The notes under the pieces were generated by a model. The model did not search any database, had not been told where the DNA came from, and saw nothing but the letters and a program-made list of their open reading frames with translations. The position numbers and the translations under genes are program-made. Shown here one piece after another: positions 34,601 to 43,849 of a DNA stretch of 64,000 bases (the stretch's first letter is position 1; each line of letters begins with the position of its first letter). The stretch is from Tribonema minus (taxonomy: Eukaryota > Sar > Xanthophyceae > Tribonematales > Tribonemataceae). The stretch covers positions 372,001 through 436,000 of the forward strand of contig JAFCMP010000553.1 in the NCBI GenBank assembly GCA_017506865.1, written 5' to 3'.

Positions 34601-35156
34601 TGCACTGCATTTTCAATGAACATTGTTCATGGCCTTCTCCCGCAGGCGCAGAACGTGTCCGCCATGTGCCTTTGTCACAACTTCAACCTCATATAGTCTC
34701 AGCACACACACCGCGAAGCCCTCTCATTCATGATGACCTGCCTTACTTCATCTACGCATGCAACCCAGTGCACTGGCTATATATGTAGCTGCCCCTGACC
34801 TTCTCGCTGCACAGCATGGCCTTCTCACGCAGGCACATGACGTCGGCGTACAGCACGCTGAGCCGTGCCAGCGCGTGCGCCTCGCCCTCAATGTCCTGGC
34901 CACGCGTCAGCAGCACCGCCTCCTGCGCAGCAGCGCCAGCAGAATGGATGCGAGGCGAGTCAGATCGCGGTGCTACATTCTTCCTCAACTTCAAATTGAA
35001 TAAACCAGCAGGAAAGATGATCCACGGGTCTAGTTATGGTGCTGACAATTCCTGGCTGCTGCGGGTTTGAAGTTTGATGCAAAGGCATGCGTGCCGCGGC
35101 ACGGGTCGCTTGCGCTCTGTCACTTCGCCCCCAGAGAGGTCAAGATCCTGCTTTGC
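31615..35156 (-). CDS. Protein with HPD J-domain-like C-terminus (5' end not found)
   Basis: Exons with matching phases are 34800-34922, 33902-34063, 33138-33241, 32770-32860 and 31615-31758. A short candidate (35124-35156, weak donor) lies upstream. The visible protein, about 215 residues, begins with a helical TPR-like stretch (ALARLSVLYADVMCLREKA). It continues through DLTSVGWFNDALRVFDKCKR and ends with KLKRTLLTCVMHYHPDKQ and WLVLCSEAIYLLNFLHEHTY. The HPD tripeptide after a helix of the right length is the signature by which DnaJ proteins stimulate Hsp70 ATPase, here at the C-terminus rather than the usual N-terminus. This suggests a co-chaperone-like role (inference). The upstream exons are not found. 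The region where they should lie holds a retroelement relic and a poly-G run. The stop at 31615-31617 is clear. Confidence 0.65.
31811..31910. repeat. Two-copy tandem duplication
   Basis: A unit of about 49 bp (AGTTGATGATTGAATTTTGC, ATGTGTAAAGATACTACAAA, AAAGTTATTT) is present twice with one base difference, in the last intron of the J-domain gene. The near-identity implies a recent duplication. Confidence 0.95.
32570..32800. repeat. Ghost exon 5' of the HPD exon with destroyed donor
   Basis: The segment GACCCTCTGCAGCAGCAGTT, ACGAAACTCACCTGCTTGTCGGGGT at 32740-32785 includes the donor of the HPD exon (ACTCAC on +). It is copied at about 32587-32632 as TACCCTCTGCAGCAGCAGTT, ACAAAATTAACCTGCTTGTC. 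In the copy the donor has become ATTAAC, which is unusable, and the coding match ends after GTTATAGG. Confidence 0.9.
33480..33965. repeat. Three tandem copies of the exon 33902-34063 end
   Basis: The exon edge CCTTGAGGTCTGTCTTGATG GCTGCC...TCATCGCTCAGCG occurs at 33901-33950 (functional), at about 33690-33741 (near identical) and at about 33485-33535 (decayed). The spacing is about 205-210 bp, and each unit also contains ATACTTCCGCAGCAGACAG-like sequence. In the outer copies the match stops inside the exon. Confidence 0.9.
34090..34900. repeat. Copies of the exon 34800-34922 in the adjoining intron
   Basis: The coding stretch CGCAGGCACATGACGTCGGCG, CAGCACGCTGAGC (34832-34864) is echoed at about 34126-34160 as CTCAAGCGCATGACGTCAGC, CAAAGCACACTAAGCTGAGC. 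The stretch CTGACCTTCTCGCTGCACAGC, ATGGCCTTCTC (34796-34827) is echoed at about 34586-34640 as CTGACCGTCTCGCTGCACTG, ATGGCCTTCTCCCGCAGGCG. The copies are decayed and carry no usable splice site. Confidence 0.75.
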
Positions 35157-35468
35157 CTGGAACATGTGAGTCAACTGCACACAAGCATCACCCTAACCCG
35201 GCGCGAGCGGAGAGTCAGACCGCAGTGCTGCACACTTTCTCAACTTCAAATTGACTGCTGCGTCAGAGTAGAAGCACAAGGGCTGAATGGTCGGCACGAA
35301 AGGACCATGCCCGGGTTAAATACAGTTTTAGCGTCAGGGCTAGGTTTGGCTTGCTACAGCGCTCACACTCGGACTATACATAGAGCAGTCCTGTCAGAGC
35401 TGGTGAGTGCATGGCGCAGACCCTGCTTGATCTTACAAGCCCTGGGTGACCCCTCGGGGGGTACATGC

Positions 35469-35611
35469 GGAGCGCGAATGCTGGGCTGTGTTGCTGCGCC
35501 GGTATCCGAGCTCTTAGGGCGCAGTGCAGACTAGACTGCTGCGTTGAAGAAAACTTTTTGATTTCATAGGCAATCCGGCCTCCCTTGCGCTTTTAAAATA
35601 CAAGTCCATAA
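35469..35611 (+). mobile_element. 5'-truncated 3' relic of the 54175-63945 retrotransposon family
   Basis: Sequence from GGAGCGCGAATGCTGGGCTG to CAAGTCCATAA matches the last 16 codons and 3' UTR of the full element (63809-63945) with scattered differences. It encodes MLGCVAAPVSELLGRSAD, against MLGCVAAPVSKLLGHSAD in the intact ORF. It is flanked by a perfect 8-bp direct repeat, GTACATGC at 35461-35468 and 35612-35619. This is the expected mark of target-primed reverse transcription with heavy 5' truncation. There is no poly(A) tail. Confidence 0.93.
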
Positions 35612-35636
35612 GTACATGCAGGGCTGAATTGCTTCT

Positions 35637-35662
35637 GGGGGGGGGGGGGGGGGGGGGGGGGG
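35637..35662. repeat. Poly-G run
   Basis: An uninterrupted G run of about 26 bases begins shortly after the retroelement relic and ends at GGCTTGCAGCG. Its true length is uncertain in any assembly. Confidence 0.9.
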
Positions 35663-36258
35663 CTTGCAGCGCCATTGAGCACGCCTACTAATGAATAATA
35701 ACAAGTGCGGCATTGCGACTGTCCAACAATGAGGTACAGGCTCAGTGGTGTCGGGGAATCCCACATCTGGTTGAAATTTCTTCTTTTAGGCAAAGCTGCT
35801 ATGCCAGAGGGAATGCATGTGCACTGTCATCAAGCACACCAGTGTTGGGAAAACGAGTGTCAGCGTTTTTTAGGGTAGGTGTGTCAAAGCTTAATGACAC
35901 TAACAATGGAGTATTCCTCGATGTCATTTCAGGCAGACTGTGGCCAATCATAATGTCCCCCCAGCTAGCGTGCGGCATGATGAACATATGTGCGCAACGT
36001 GTTGGTGCATCACAACCTGACCCCAGCCCTAAGGCCATTTTTTATGGCACCAGAAATCGGGCGCCAGAAAAGTGACGGACCCGTCCTTTTTGCCGCGCCT
36101 TCCTTTTCCTGCTTCGCCTGATTCATGGTGTGGGCAGGATCGGCAAAACGTGGCTTTTTTCACGTGTGCAGTTGGCGCGTATTTTGCTGTGCGAGTTTGA
36201 AAATCGATTGCGTGCTGCGCGGTCACAACACACGACGACGCAGCGATCCACTACAACG

Positions 36259-38578
36259 ATGACCTCCAACACCGTGGAATCGCTGGGCTTCACCATCACG
36301 GCCGGTGTGGAGTGGGCGTTGAAGATGCTATACGCCCAAAAGGCGTCTGCAGAGACGCTCAAAATATTTCAGACAGTGCCGATTGCATATGCGGCGTCGG
36401 CCGTCTTGCATAGTGGTAGAACGCTTGCGCAGAAGCAGCGCAACGAGTACGCCTATCGGTCCTACACGAACGTAGCTATGCCTGGATTTCTGAAGTGGCT
36501 CAGCGAGGCTGCGAACGACAACCCGCCGAGTTGGATTACGAGGGAAATCATGCTGCAGACGACGTTTAGCGGTGAGTGAGAGCGTCAGAAACTCGCTGCC
36601 AGAGTGATGTGCTGCTCAATTTGTTTGATTGCACTCTGATGGGCATGCCCGCTTGCTGTCACAGTGGGCAAGGCTAAAAAAGCCGACGGCAGCAAGGCGC
36701 AGGCGCCGAAGACGTTTTTGCCCGACAAAGACTCGCTCTGGAGCAAGTGGGCGGAGGCATGCAAGAACATACAAAATGTCTATCTGCCCCTCTTTGCAAG
36801 GTGAGCATGCCTTTTTTGAAAGCAGACCAGCTGGTCAAGTTGTCGCATGCTTTCATCTGCGATCATCTGTCCTGATGTATGTGTACATGTTATTGCACTA
36901 TGGTCTGTTGCTATATTGAACATGCATGCCGTAGAATGCTTCTGCACAGCGTTAATGCGGAGGATTCAAGACAGCGCGGTGTCTTCTTCAGTGTGTAGGA
37001 TGTAGAATGCGGGCATAATAACATAAAGAGCAAGTCAAAGCGATTGGAAGTATATGCCATTGACTGCAAGCCGGACGCTGTGGTTGCTGCCTTTCTGTTG
37101 CAGTCTGTTCCCCTCTGGTGTACCTTCGGGACAGCAGGAAGGTGACATCCTCGAAACGCTGCGCTGTGCACTCTGGGCCAAGGACAAGGGCGAGCCAGAG
37201 GGCCCTGCAGCAGCAGGCCAAACAGCAGGTACATAGCAGCTGCAGCATTGTGCACGAAGTGTGCACGACAATGAGCTCAATGTGATGTGGTACCTCGTCT
37301 GCATGCAGCTGAGCACAGTGTGGTTTGGTGACTGCAAGCAGCGCCCGCATCGCATGCGCCGCTGTACGTCATGCTGGTGCACAGGAGGACCTCTTGACAT
37401 CACAATGCCCCATGCTTTCAGCAGCCTCAGACCATATGCTGCTATGCCTTGCTGCTTCTTGTCATCATTGTCGCCACCAGGTGATGGTACGGAATTGTGC
37501 GGCCATTATGGCGCCGATGGTGACGGGTCACTGATGGCCGGCACTGGTGCTGCTGCTGCTGCGGCAGTGCTCAACACCAATGCAGCCACTACAGCAGGCA
37601 CCAGCGCAGTGACGCCTAGCGTGGCCAAGCCTATGCCGGAGAACTGGCTGCCGCGATACATGCTTCTCTTCATTCTTTATGGACCCCTGAGCGACCGGCC
37701 CTTGACTGAGTTTCAGCTCGTACCATCAAGTGGCCCAACGTGCGCGGCAGCTGCGGGTGACACCACTGGCGGCAATGATTCCGACGGTGCCTCTATCATC
37801 AGCAGCGGCACCAATGACGCGTCCAGCAGCCTATCCTCAGCGCCTGTCATCAAACGCTGCGGCCTCACCAGTCGCCGCAGACTGAAGCAGCAGCAGCAGA
37901 AGCAGCTGAGATCGGAGCGCGGGCTGCCGAGCTTGTCAGATGAGGAGAGGGCCAACAAGCGGCAGGTCGTGGCAGCGTTGAAGGCATCCACAAAGGAGGC
38001 GCGCGCACTTCGCAACGCAGTGAAAACACACGCAAATGCTGTTGCTAGAAAGCAGCAGCTGGACGAGTTGAAGCTGCGGGTTGAGTTGTTAGCAGGCGAC
38101 CCAGTGCGTGAAGCGGAAGCCAGGGCAACCTTGCTAGCATTCCTGGATGGCGGAAGCAGCAACGGCCATAGCTTTGACAGGGCCAACAAGGACGACAGCA
38201 GCGATGGCGACAGCAGCAGCTGCAGCAGCGGCCACGGCGCCGCCCGAAACCGTCACAGCAGTGGCAGCGGCAGCAGCGTGGGCGTCAGCGCTTGCGGCGG
38301 TGGCAGTGGTGGTTCCGGCGACCTGCTTGGCAGCAGCGCCGGTGGCGGCGACAACGGCGGCGGCAGCAGCGCCCTCAATATCGGCGGTGCTTCTGCACTC
38401 ATGGACAGTTTTGGCGGCGCGCAGCGTAGCGGCGACGGCGCCAATGCTGCTGCTCCTGCGGACGGTTTTGGCGGTGGCGGCGCCGGAAACGGTTTTGGCG
38501 GTGGCGGCGCCGGAAACGGCTTTGGCGGTGATGGCAGCCACGGCGGCGGCGGCAGCATTGCGCGCGGCGGCGGTATGC

Positions 38579-38609
<31 letters not shown>

Positions 38610-39396
38610 TGGCGCTGCTATTCCTGGAGGCGGGTTTGGCAGCAGCAGCAGCCGCGGCGGCGGCGGCAGCATTGCGCATGGCAGCGGTGTGCACAGCGGC
38701 GCCGGCGCCGGCAGTGGCGCTGGCCTTGCTACGTTTGGAGACGGTTCTGGCGGCGGCGGCAGCAGCGGCGGCGGCAACGGCGCGCTTGGCTACGGCGTGC
38801 GCAGCGGCGCCGGCAGCGGCGGCGGCAGCGGCAGTCCTGCTTTTCTTGGAGTCGGCTTTGGCGGTGACAGCAGCGGCGGCGGCAACGGCGCCCTTGGCAA
38901 CGGCGTACGCGACGGCGCCGGCGCGCTTGGCTACGGCGTACGCGACGGCGCCGGCGCGCTTGGCTACGGCGTACGCGACGGCGCCGGCGCGCTTGGCTAC
39001 GGCGTACGCGACGGCGCCGGCGGCGTCGGCGGCGACGGTGCACTGGCGGCTAATCTTGGAAGCGACTCTGGCGTTGACGGCATTGGAGGCACATTTGGCA
39101 TTGACGGCAGCGGCGGCGGCAGCAGCACGCGCAGCGGCGGTGTGCGCGGTGGTATTGGCAACGGTGGTGCTGCTGCTCTCGGAGACGGGTCTGGCGGCGG
39201 CGGCGGCAGCGGCAGCGGCTTCAATCCCTTCAGCGCTGGCGATGCTGGCGGTCGCGGCTTAGATCGTAGTGCAGTTCATGCAGTCCTCGCTCGAATGCGT
39301 GGCAATGCTCAGGCCCCTAGTGCCGCTACAGTTTCCCGCGGCCATGACAACTCGAATGCACCTGCTTCGGTTTTGACCAATACTGCGAAAGTATGA
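36259..39396 (+). CDS. Gly/Ser-rich protein with unrecognised N-terminal domain
   Basis: Four exons join in frame: 36259-36571, 36665-36800, 37104-37228 and 37481-39396 (2490 nt, 829 residues), with good GT-AG sites (GTGAGT, GTGAGC, GTACAT donors). The first about 200 residues look like a folded domain (MTSNTVESLGFTITAGVEWA, FLKWLSEAANDNPPSW, LPDKDSLWSKWAEACKNIQN), which I do not recognise. Then come ENWLPRYMLLFILYGPLSDRP and a basic helical stretch with SLSDEERANKRQVVAALKAS. The last about 430 residues are Gly/Ser/Ala repeats, including a four-unit GALGYGVRDGA minisatellite at about 38887-39018. The start is the first Met after a basic, UTR-like stretch; an in-frame Met at 36130 would add 43 residues. 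Function is unknown. Confidence 0.65.
38887..39018 (+). repeat. 33-bp coding minisatellite
   Basis: Four tandem 33-bp units encode GALGYGVRDGA, the first with N for Y. The units are almost identical at the DNA level, so the array expanded recently inside the Gly-rich region. Confidence 0.9.
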
Positions 39397-40340
39397 TCAA
39401 TTTATGGCTGCGGCTGCCGCAGCGTCATGCAGTGCACCTGTGTCAATCTGACGTGAGTCACTGCATAGCTCTGGCAGTCAGCCAGATTTTCAACTTGCCT
39501 TTGACTGTCACATCGCCTAGTGAATAATAGAAATGCCATACAAAGCAGACTTACTGTACACAGCACGCGCCCTGCCAGTATATATTGCATCTGCTTGACA
39601 TCGTGTGATAATCATCTCAGTCTATGTGCTGGAAAATTCAAGTACAATGAAATGAATACAATAGGCAAAGTACAAAAAATCGTTGTCCGATGACAAAAAA
39701 ACAGGGCTGTTGCAGACCCTCACTGCACCGACCTTGGACATCTGACAATGTGTCCAGAACATCTAATGGTACTTTTTATCAATTCTATAATTGTACTTTT
39801 TATTAATTCTCGCTATAATTGTACTTTTTTTTTTTTAATTCTCGCTGACGGCGCAAAAAAGCCCAGATGAATGGTATCTAAGCTTGCTGTACGTACGGAA
39901 TCTACATGTCGTGTGACAGTATGAAAGTGTCTTAATGAGAACCACTCAAACGACTATATTTGTACACAATTCATGTACCTCGGAGTATGCATGCATGGGG
40001 TCTCACGCGCACGCATACAGCTGTTATGTCAGATGGGTGTGTCGCACGGTATGCAATTGTTTGAACATTCATACACAACCAACATCAAACTATCAAGTAC
40101 AATTGCGGTCCGCAGGTCTCAGTGTGAGCACGGACTATGAGTGCTACTCCAGTTGTTGCTGACAACTGGCAAGGCATGCAACATCAAGTCGAAGTTCCAT
40201 CTTGTGATCATAGTTTTTGAACTTATTTATCATTATTGTGATCACATGTGCGACAGGCATTGAATGGATGCAAAGTCATCCACCATCATGACCGTATCGT
40301 GAAGTTTGAAAATAGTGACAATGACTGTTGGCAGAAATGC
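39397..40340. other. Intergenic, AT-rich, with a tandem short repeat
   Basis: This lies between the stop codons of the Gly-rich gene and the transposase. It is markedly AT-richer than the flanks. At 39768-39866 a short dispersed repeat (GTACTTTTTATTAATTCTCG) is present three times in tandem and ends in GGCGCAAAAAAGCCC. Single copies lie at 6203-6246 and 16506-16546. No coding sequence is supported. Confidence 0.6.
39768..39866. repeat. Triplicated short dispersed repeat
   Basis: Three units of the form (T)GTACTTTTT(A)...AATTCTCGCT are followed by GACGGCGCAAAAAAGCCC. The same order of words (GTACTTTT, ATTCTCGCTT, GGGCGC, AAA) is seen at 6203-6246 and 16506-16546. It has no ORF and is probably a miniature mobile element or its end. 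Confidence 0.7.
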
Positions 40341-43120
40341 TCAGGCGCTAGATCCTGAGCGGTGGACCAACCACTGCACCCTACCGCGCTGCCACATGGC
40401 GTTGAAGTGCGTAATAAGCTTTGATCTCAGTGAGGCAAAGTTGCTATCAACTTCAACCCTCTCCTGAGGCATGTTGTCCCTGCCATGCCCCATCCTTGCA
40501 AAATCAGCCGTGGGGTTTGCAAGCCATGGCTCGTGCATGCCATCAGCCCCAGCCCAATCAACACCCCGCTCAAACTCCTCCAGCCCATCGTAAGCATGCA
40601 GCATGTTATGCAGGATGCAGCATGTGAAAAAAATATTGTCAATCCTGTCAATTGAATGGTACTGTAGGGGAAGTTTGAGGATTCTAAAGCGACCCTTCAG
40701 CACACCAAAGAAGCACTCCACATCTTTGCGCACACTCTCCAGCCATTTGCTCCAGCGGAGCTGCTCTTGGGTCAAGCATGCCTTCAGTGGACATATGAGG
40801 CATCGCCACTGCAACACAGGAAAACAGAAGAAGCCAATGCACGTTCTTGATGAGTCAATGAGCAGTCATGACATCAAACAAATGTGACAGCATATGGTAG
40901 CCCACAGTCTGCTGCAAGCGTATTCAGTTGAACCAGCAAAAGCACGCACTGGAGCAGGCGCAGCACAGTGGCTGCAAATTGTATAATGGACATGGTGTTG
41001 TGCAGCAACGGTGATGACGTTTGATGATCGATTTTGGCGTCAGGTCCAACATATTGCTTGAGTCACAACAAACGCAAGCTCTGCGGTGCGGTGCTCTGAT
41101 GTGCAACATCAGTCTGTGGCTCATGCTGCACGCAGCATCATTTGCTGCAAGCAGCGTTACAAACTTAAGGCATATGAAATCATTGACATCAGAGAGTCCA
41201 ATTGCAGTCACAAACAAGTGCCTTCAACATGACAGCTACACAATGCGCTGTGGAGTGCGCTTTGCGATATGAGACTGTTCTGTCGTACGATTAAGTTCAA
41301 GTCGGATAATCTGGTTTTGAATGTGGGGTTAGGGTTAGACTAAGGCTTAAGTGACAATGCAGCAATGAGCAACTCGCCTGTGAGCACTTGAACTGAACAC
41401 ATTTGACACAGCTAGATATATATATATATACCCTGTTCACGTACAACATTGCTGACCTTGTGGTAGCCGCCATCCACAATCAGGTACACGCCACGTTGTG
41501 TCACCGACCTCCCGTCTGCATCGACCAGATTGTACTCCAGCTCCGTGTAAGAAGGGTCATTCTTGACCTTTGACACGAGTAAGTCAAAACGTACTATGGT
41601 CTTGTCGTTCCTTGAGCCTGGAAAGCCCTTGGTCACTCCCAGCACCCGCCCCGAATGATCCACAGTCACCTGATAGGCGATGGTAGGGAATCCTTCCTTG
41701 CCGGTGTAGTACTGGGTATGTGCCGCAGGTGTCTTGTCCCATGGTACATGGGGTGACATCAGCTGAGCCAATGGCGCCCGGAAACCCCAGGTCAGCGTAG
41801 TCCTGCATGACCTTGTTCAACTCCGCTCCTGTTGGCATGTGGATCCACTCATCGTACATGTCCCGCGCGAAGCTGCCGCAGAAGGCGTGGAACGCCCGCC
41901 AAGTTGTTGACTCTGACATGCCTGAGACGATCTCAATGTCATCCATGCAATTTCCCCTGCCCAGTATCTGCAATATCCCAAGAACCTGCGGCAGCGAAGA
42001 GCAGCATAATATGTATTGTCGGCGTTCGGCCCTGCTGATGCCATCATGCGCGCTCATGTTGGCATCAATGCAGACAACATTTGAAAGGCAGAATGCAGAT
42101 GATGCTATTATGCTGGTTGCATGCCAGATGTATACGCAGACTCCCGAAGATGACAGGACTGCAACTTTGACAATGCATGTACAACAAGTGGCAACAGCTG
42201 GCAAGGGCTCATTTCAGAGAAGCTGCGAAGCTAGGCAGTATGCGTTGGCAATACCAGCAGCAGGACGCGCGCGAGATTGCAGTGCAGTTGCAGATGGCAC
42301 ACCAAGCGCAGGCGCAATGCAAAGGCGTGCGCGTCACGTCCGAACGCGTCACACAGCAGCTTCTGGCACGCTCAGAGCACGCTTGCACCACAATGGTGCC
42401 TGGCGTCCAGTGACGCACTGTATGTATAGACAGGCAACAGTCAATACCTTCCAAAAGGAGCACTGCACATGAGCAAAGCTCACATACATGGCACTGTAGA
42501 ACATTGAGTTTCAGCTCATAGCAATAGTTAAAAACAGCTATTGCACAGCAGCTGAGCTGATTATTGACAGCGACACAGCGCAACTGCCGCTCCTATTCGT
42601 AGTGTAGCAAAAGAAGCTTGTATTCCATAGTAACCATGGTTTCCCAACGGCACATGTTGGCACATTATTCTTGAAGCTGTCACAGTGTGTGCAACGATTG
42701 CCGTTTACGGACGGTGAATTTGCAGGGCACCTGCGGCTAGCATGAACAATCATGCGCTACCAGCGTGCAATGTACCTTGAGATCCAGGGGAATGCATGGA
42801 CGCCCAGCAACATCCGCATCCGCGCACGGCAGCCAGCCCTTCTCCCGCACCAACGCCACAAGCTCCTTGAACATGGGGTACGGAAGGCGAAAGCAACGCC
42901 TGAACTTCTTCGCCTCCCTTGACGTGGGGTCCAGCAGCTGCGCTTCATTGTCCAGCATCGTCATCCACGCGGTTCTGCGATAGTCTGGTCGCTCATACAC
43001 TCTGCGGCAGCGCTTGCGTCGAGGTGTGCTGTCATCCAACAGCTCCCGTGCGACCACCGCGAACTGAGCTTGGCGATTTATCGTCTGCAGCAGGGCAGCT
43101 ATGATGGAGGCGTCCGCCAT
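40341..43120 (-). pseudogene. Harbinger/PIF-type DDE transposase, one frameshift
   Basis: This is a nuclease of the HARBI1/DDE_Tnp_4 family that cuts and pastes Harbinger DNA transposons. The exons are 42776-43120, 41457-41985 and 40341-40808, all phase 0 with GT-AG borders. The N-terminal part (RRCFRLPYPMFKELVALVRE) is followed by VLGILQILGRG. The catalytic region has GAIGSADVT (first Asp), KGFPGSRNDKTIVRFD (second Asp), DGGYHK and RKDVECFFGVLKGRFRILK (final Glu). Exon 2 is 529 nt, one base too long: an extra C in the CCCC tract (+ strand GGGG, 41750-41753) shifts the frame between ADVT and HVPWDK. Apart from this the protein is well preserved, so the event is recent or a sequencing error. 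I found no clear terminal inverted repeats or TTA target duplication, and no MADF/Myb partner gene. Confidence 0.87.
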
Positions 43121-43849
43121 AGCCCCCACGTCCCTTGTTGGCCTGCTGTGACCCCACCTCCACCTGCTCTCGATTGACGTTACAGCCTTCCCCAGGCACT
43201 TTTCGCCGGCACGCCAGGCCACAGCAAAGTGACCGGCACTTTGCTGCACATCCAGAAGATACAGAAGATGGATCATGTGTAACCTGCAAATCAAGCAGCA
43301 TTGAGGCAGACACATGTAGTCCATATCAGCTTAAAGTTTGGCCATGCACGAACTTGCACAGTAGCGAGTCATGTGCTCAAATGCATATGCACAAAGCGAG
43401 ATTAAAGGTTTCATATCTCGGTTCAGCGGACCCTTCACGTCCTGTCGAATCCTTCCTGCCTAGAAATGAGTTGCTGAGAGCACATGCGTCTGGCCACCTT
43501 TACTGGCCTGCTGCATCACTGCAGCTCTCGGTGACTGAATCATGCGTAGCAAGCACCGGTGCAGCGGCAGGCATCTCAGACAGCTGAGCATGACTACTCC
43601 AACGCAAACGATTTATTATTCTGGGCCGGGCAAGGGTGGTGCGTGCTTCGCCGGCCCTTGCGGCTGCTGTGCCTTGTGCAGCCGATGGAACCAGTGATGC
43701 ATGCAGCTTACCTTCGCACGCCTCTGGCTGCTACTCGGGGCTGCTGCTCTCTCTGCTGCTCTCACATGGATGAAAACGCCGTAGAAGTTGTATATTATGT
43801 CCTGGACCGCATGGGGGTTGAGCACACGATAATCGGGCGATAACTATAT
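43121..43849. other. Transposase upstream region and retrotransposon 3' UTR
   Basis: About 43600-43849 is probably the 3' UTR of the minus-strand retrotransposon. Its end (read on minus) CCCGGCCCAGAATAATAAAT loosely resembles CCCGGCCTCCCTTGGGCCTT...TAAAT of the larger element. The rest is upstream of the transposase. A short + ORF at 43559-43843 falls in the UTR and has no family resemblance. Confidence 0.45.

Noticed and set aside
35130-35165. Plus-strand exon reading REVKILLCLEH
   Set aside because: It has CAG and GTGAGT borders, but no neighbouring + exon exists; the antisense reading fits the J-domain gene phase better.
35067-35534. 155-codon + ORF
   Set aside because: It is a chance fusion of intron-like sequence with the last codons of the retroelement relic.
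38134-39262. Other-frame ORFs over the Gly-rich exon (Ala-rich, Pro-rich, Arg-rich)
   Set aside because: Triplet repeats keep all frames open; the spliced frame joining upstream exons is the Gly/Ser one.
43559-43843. 94-codon + ORF
   Set aside because: It lies in the probable 3' UTR of the minus-strand retrotransposon and has no motif.
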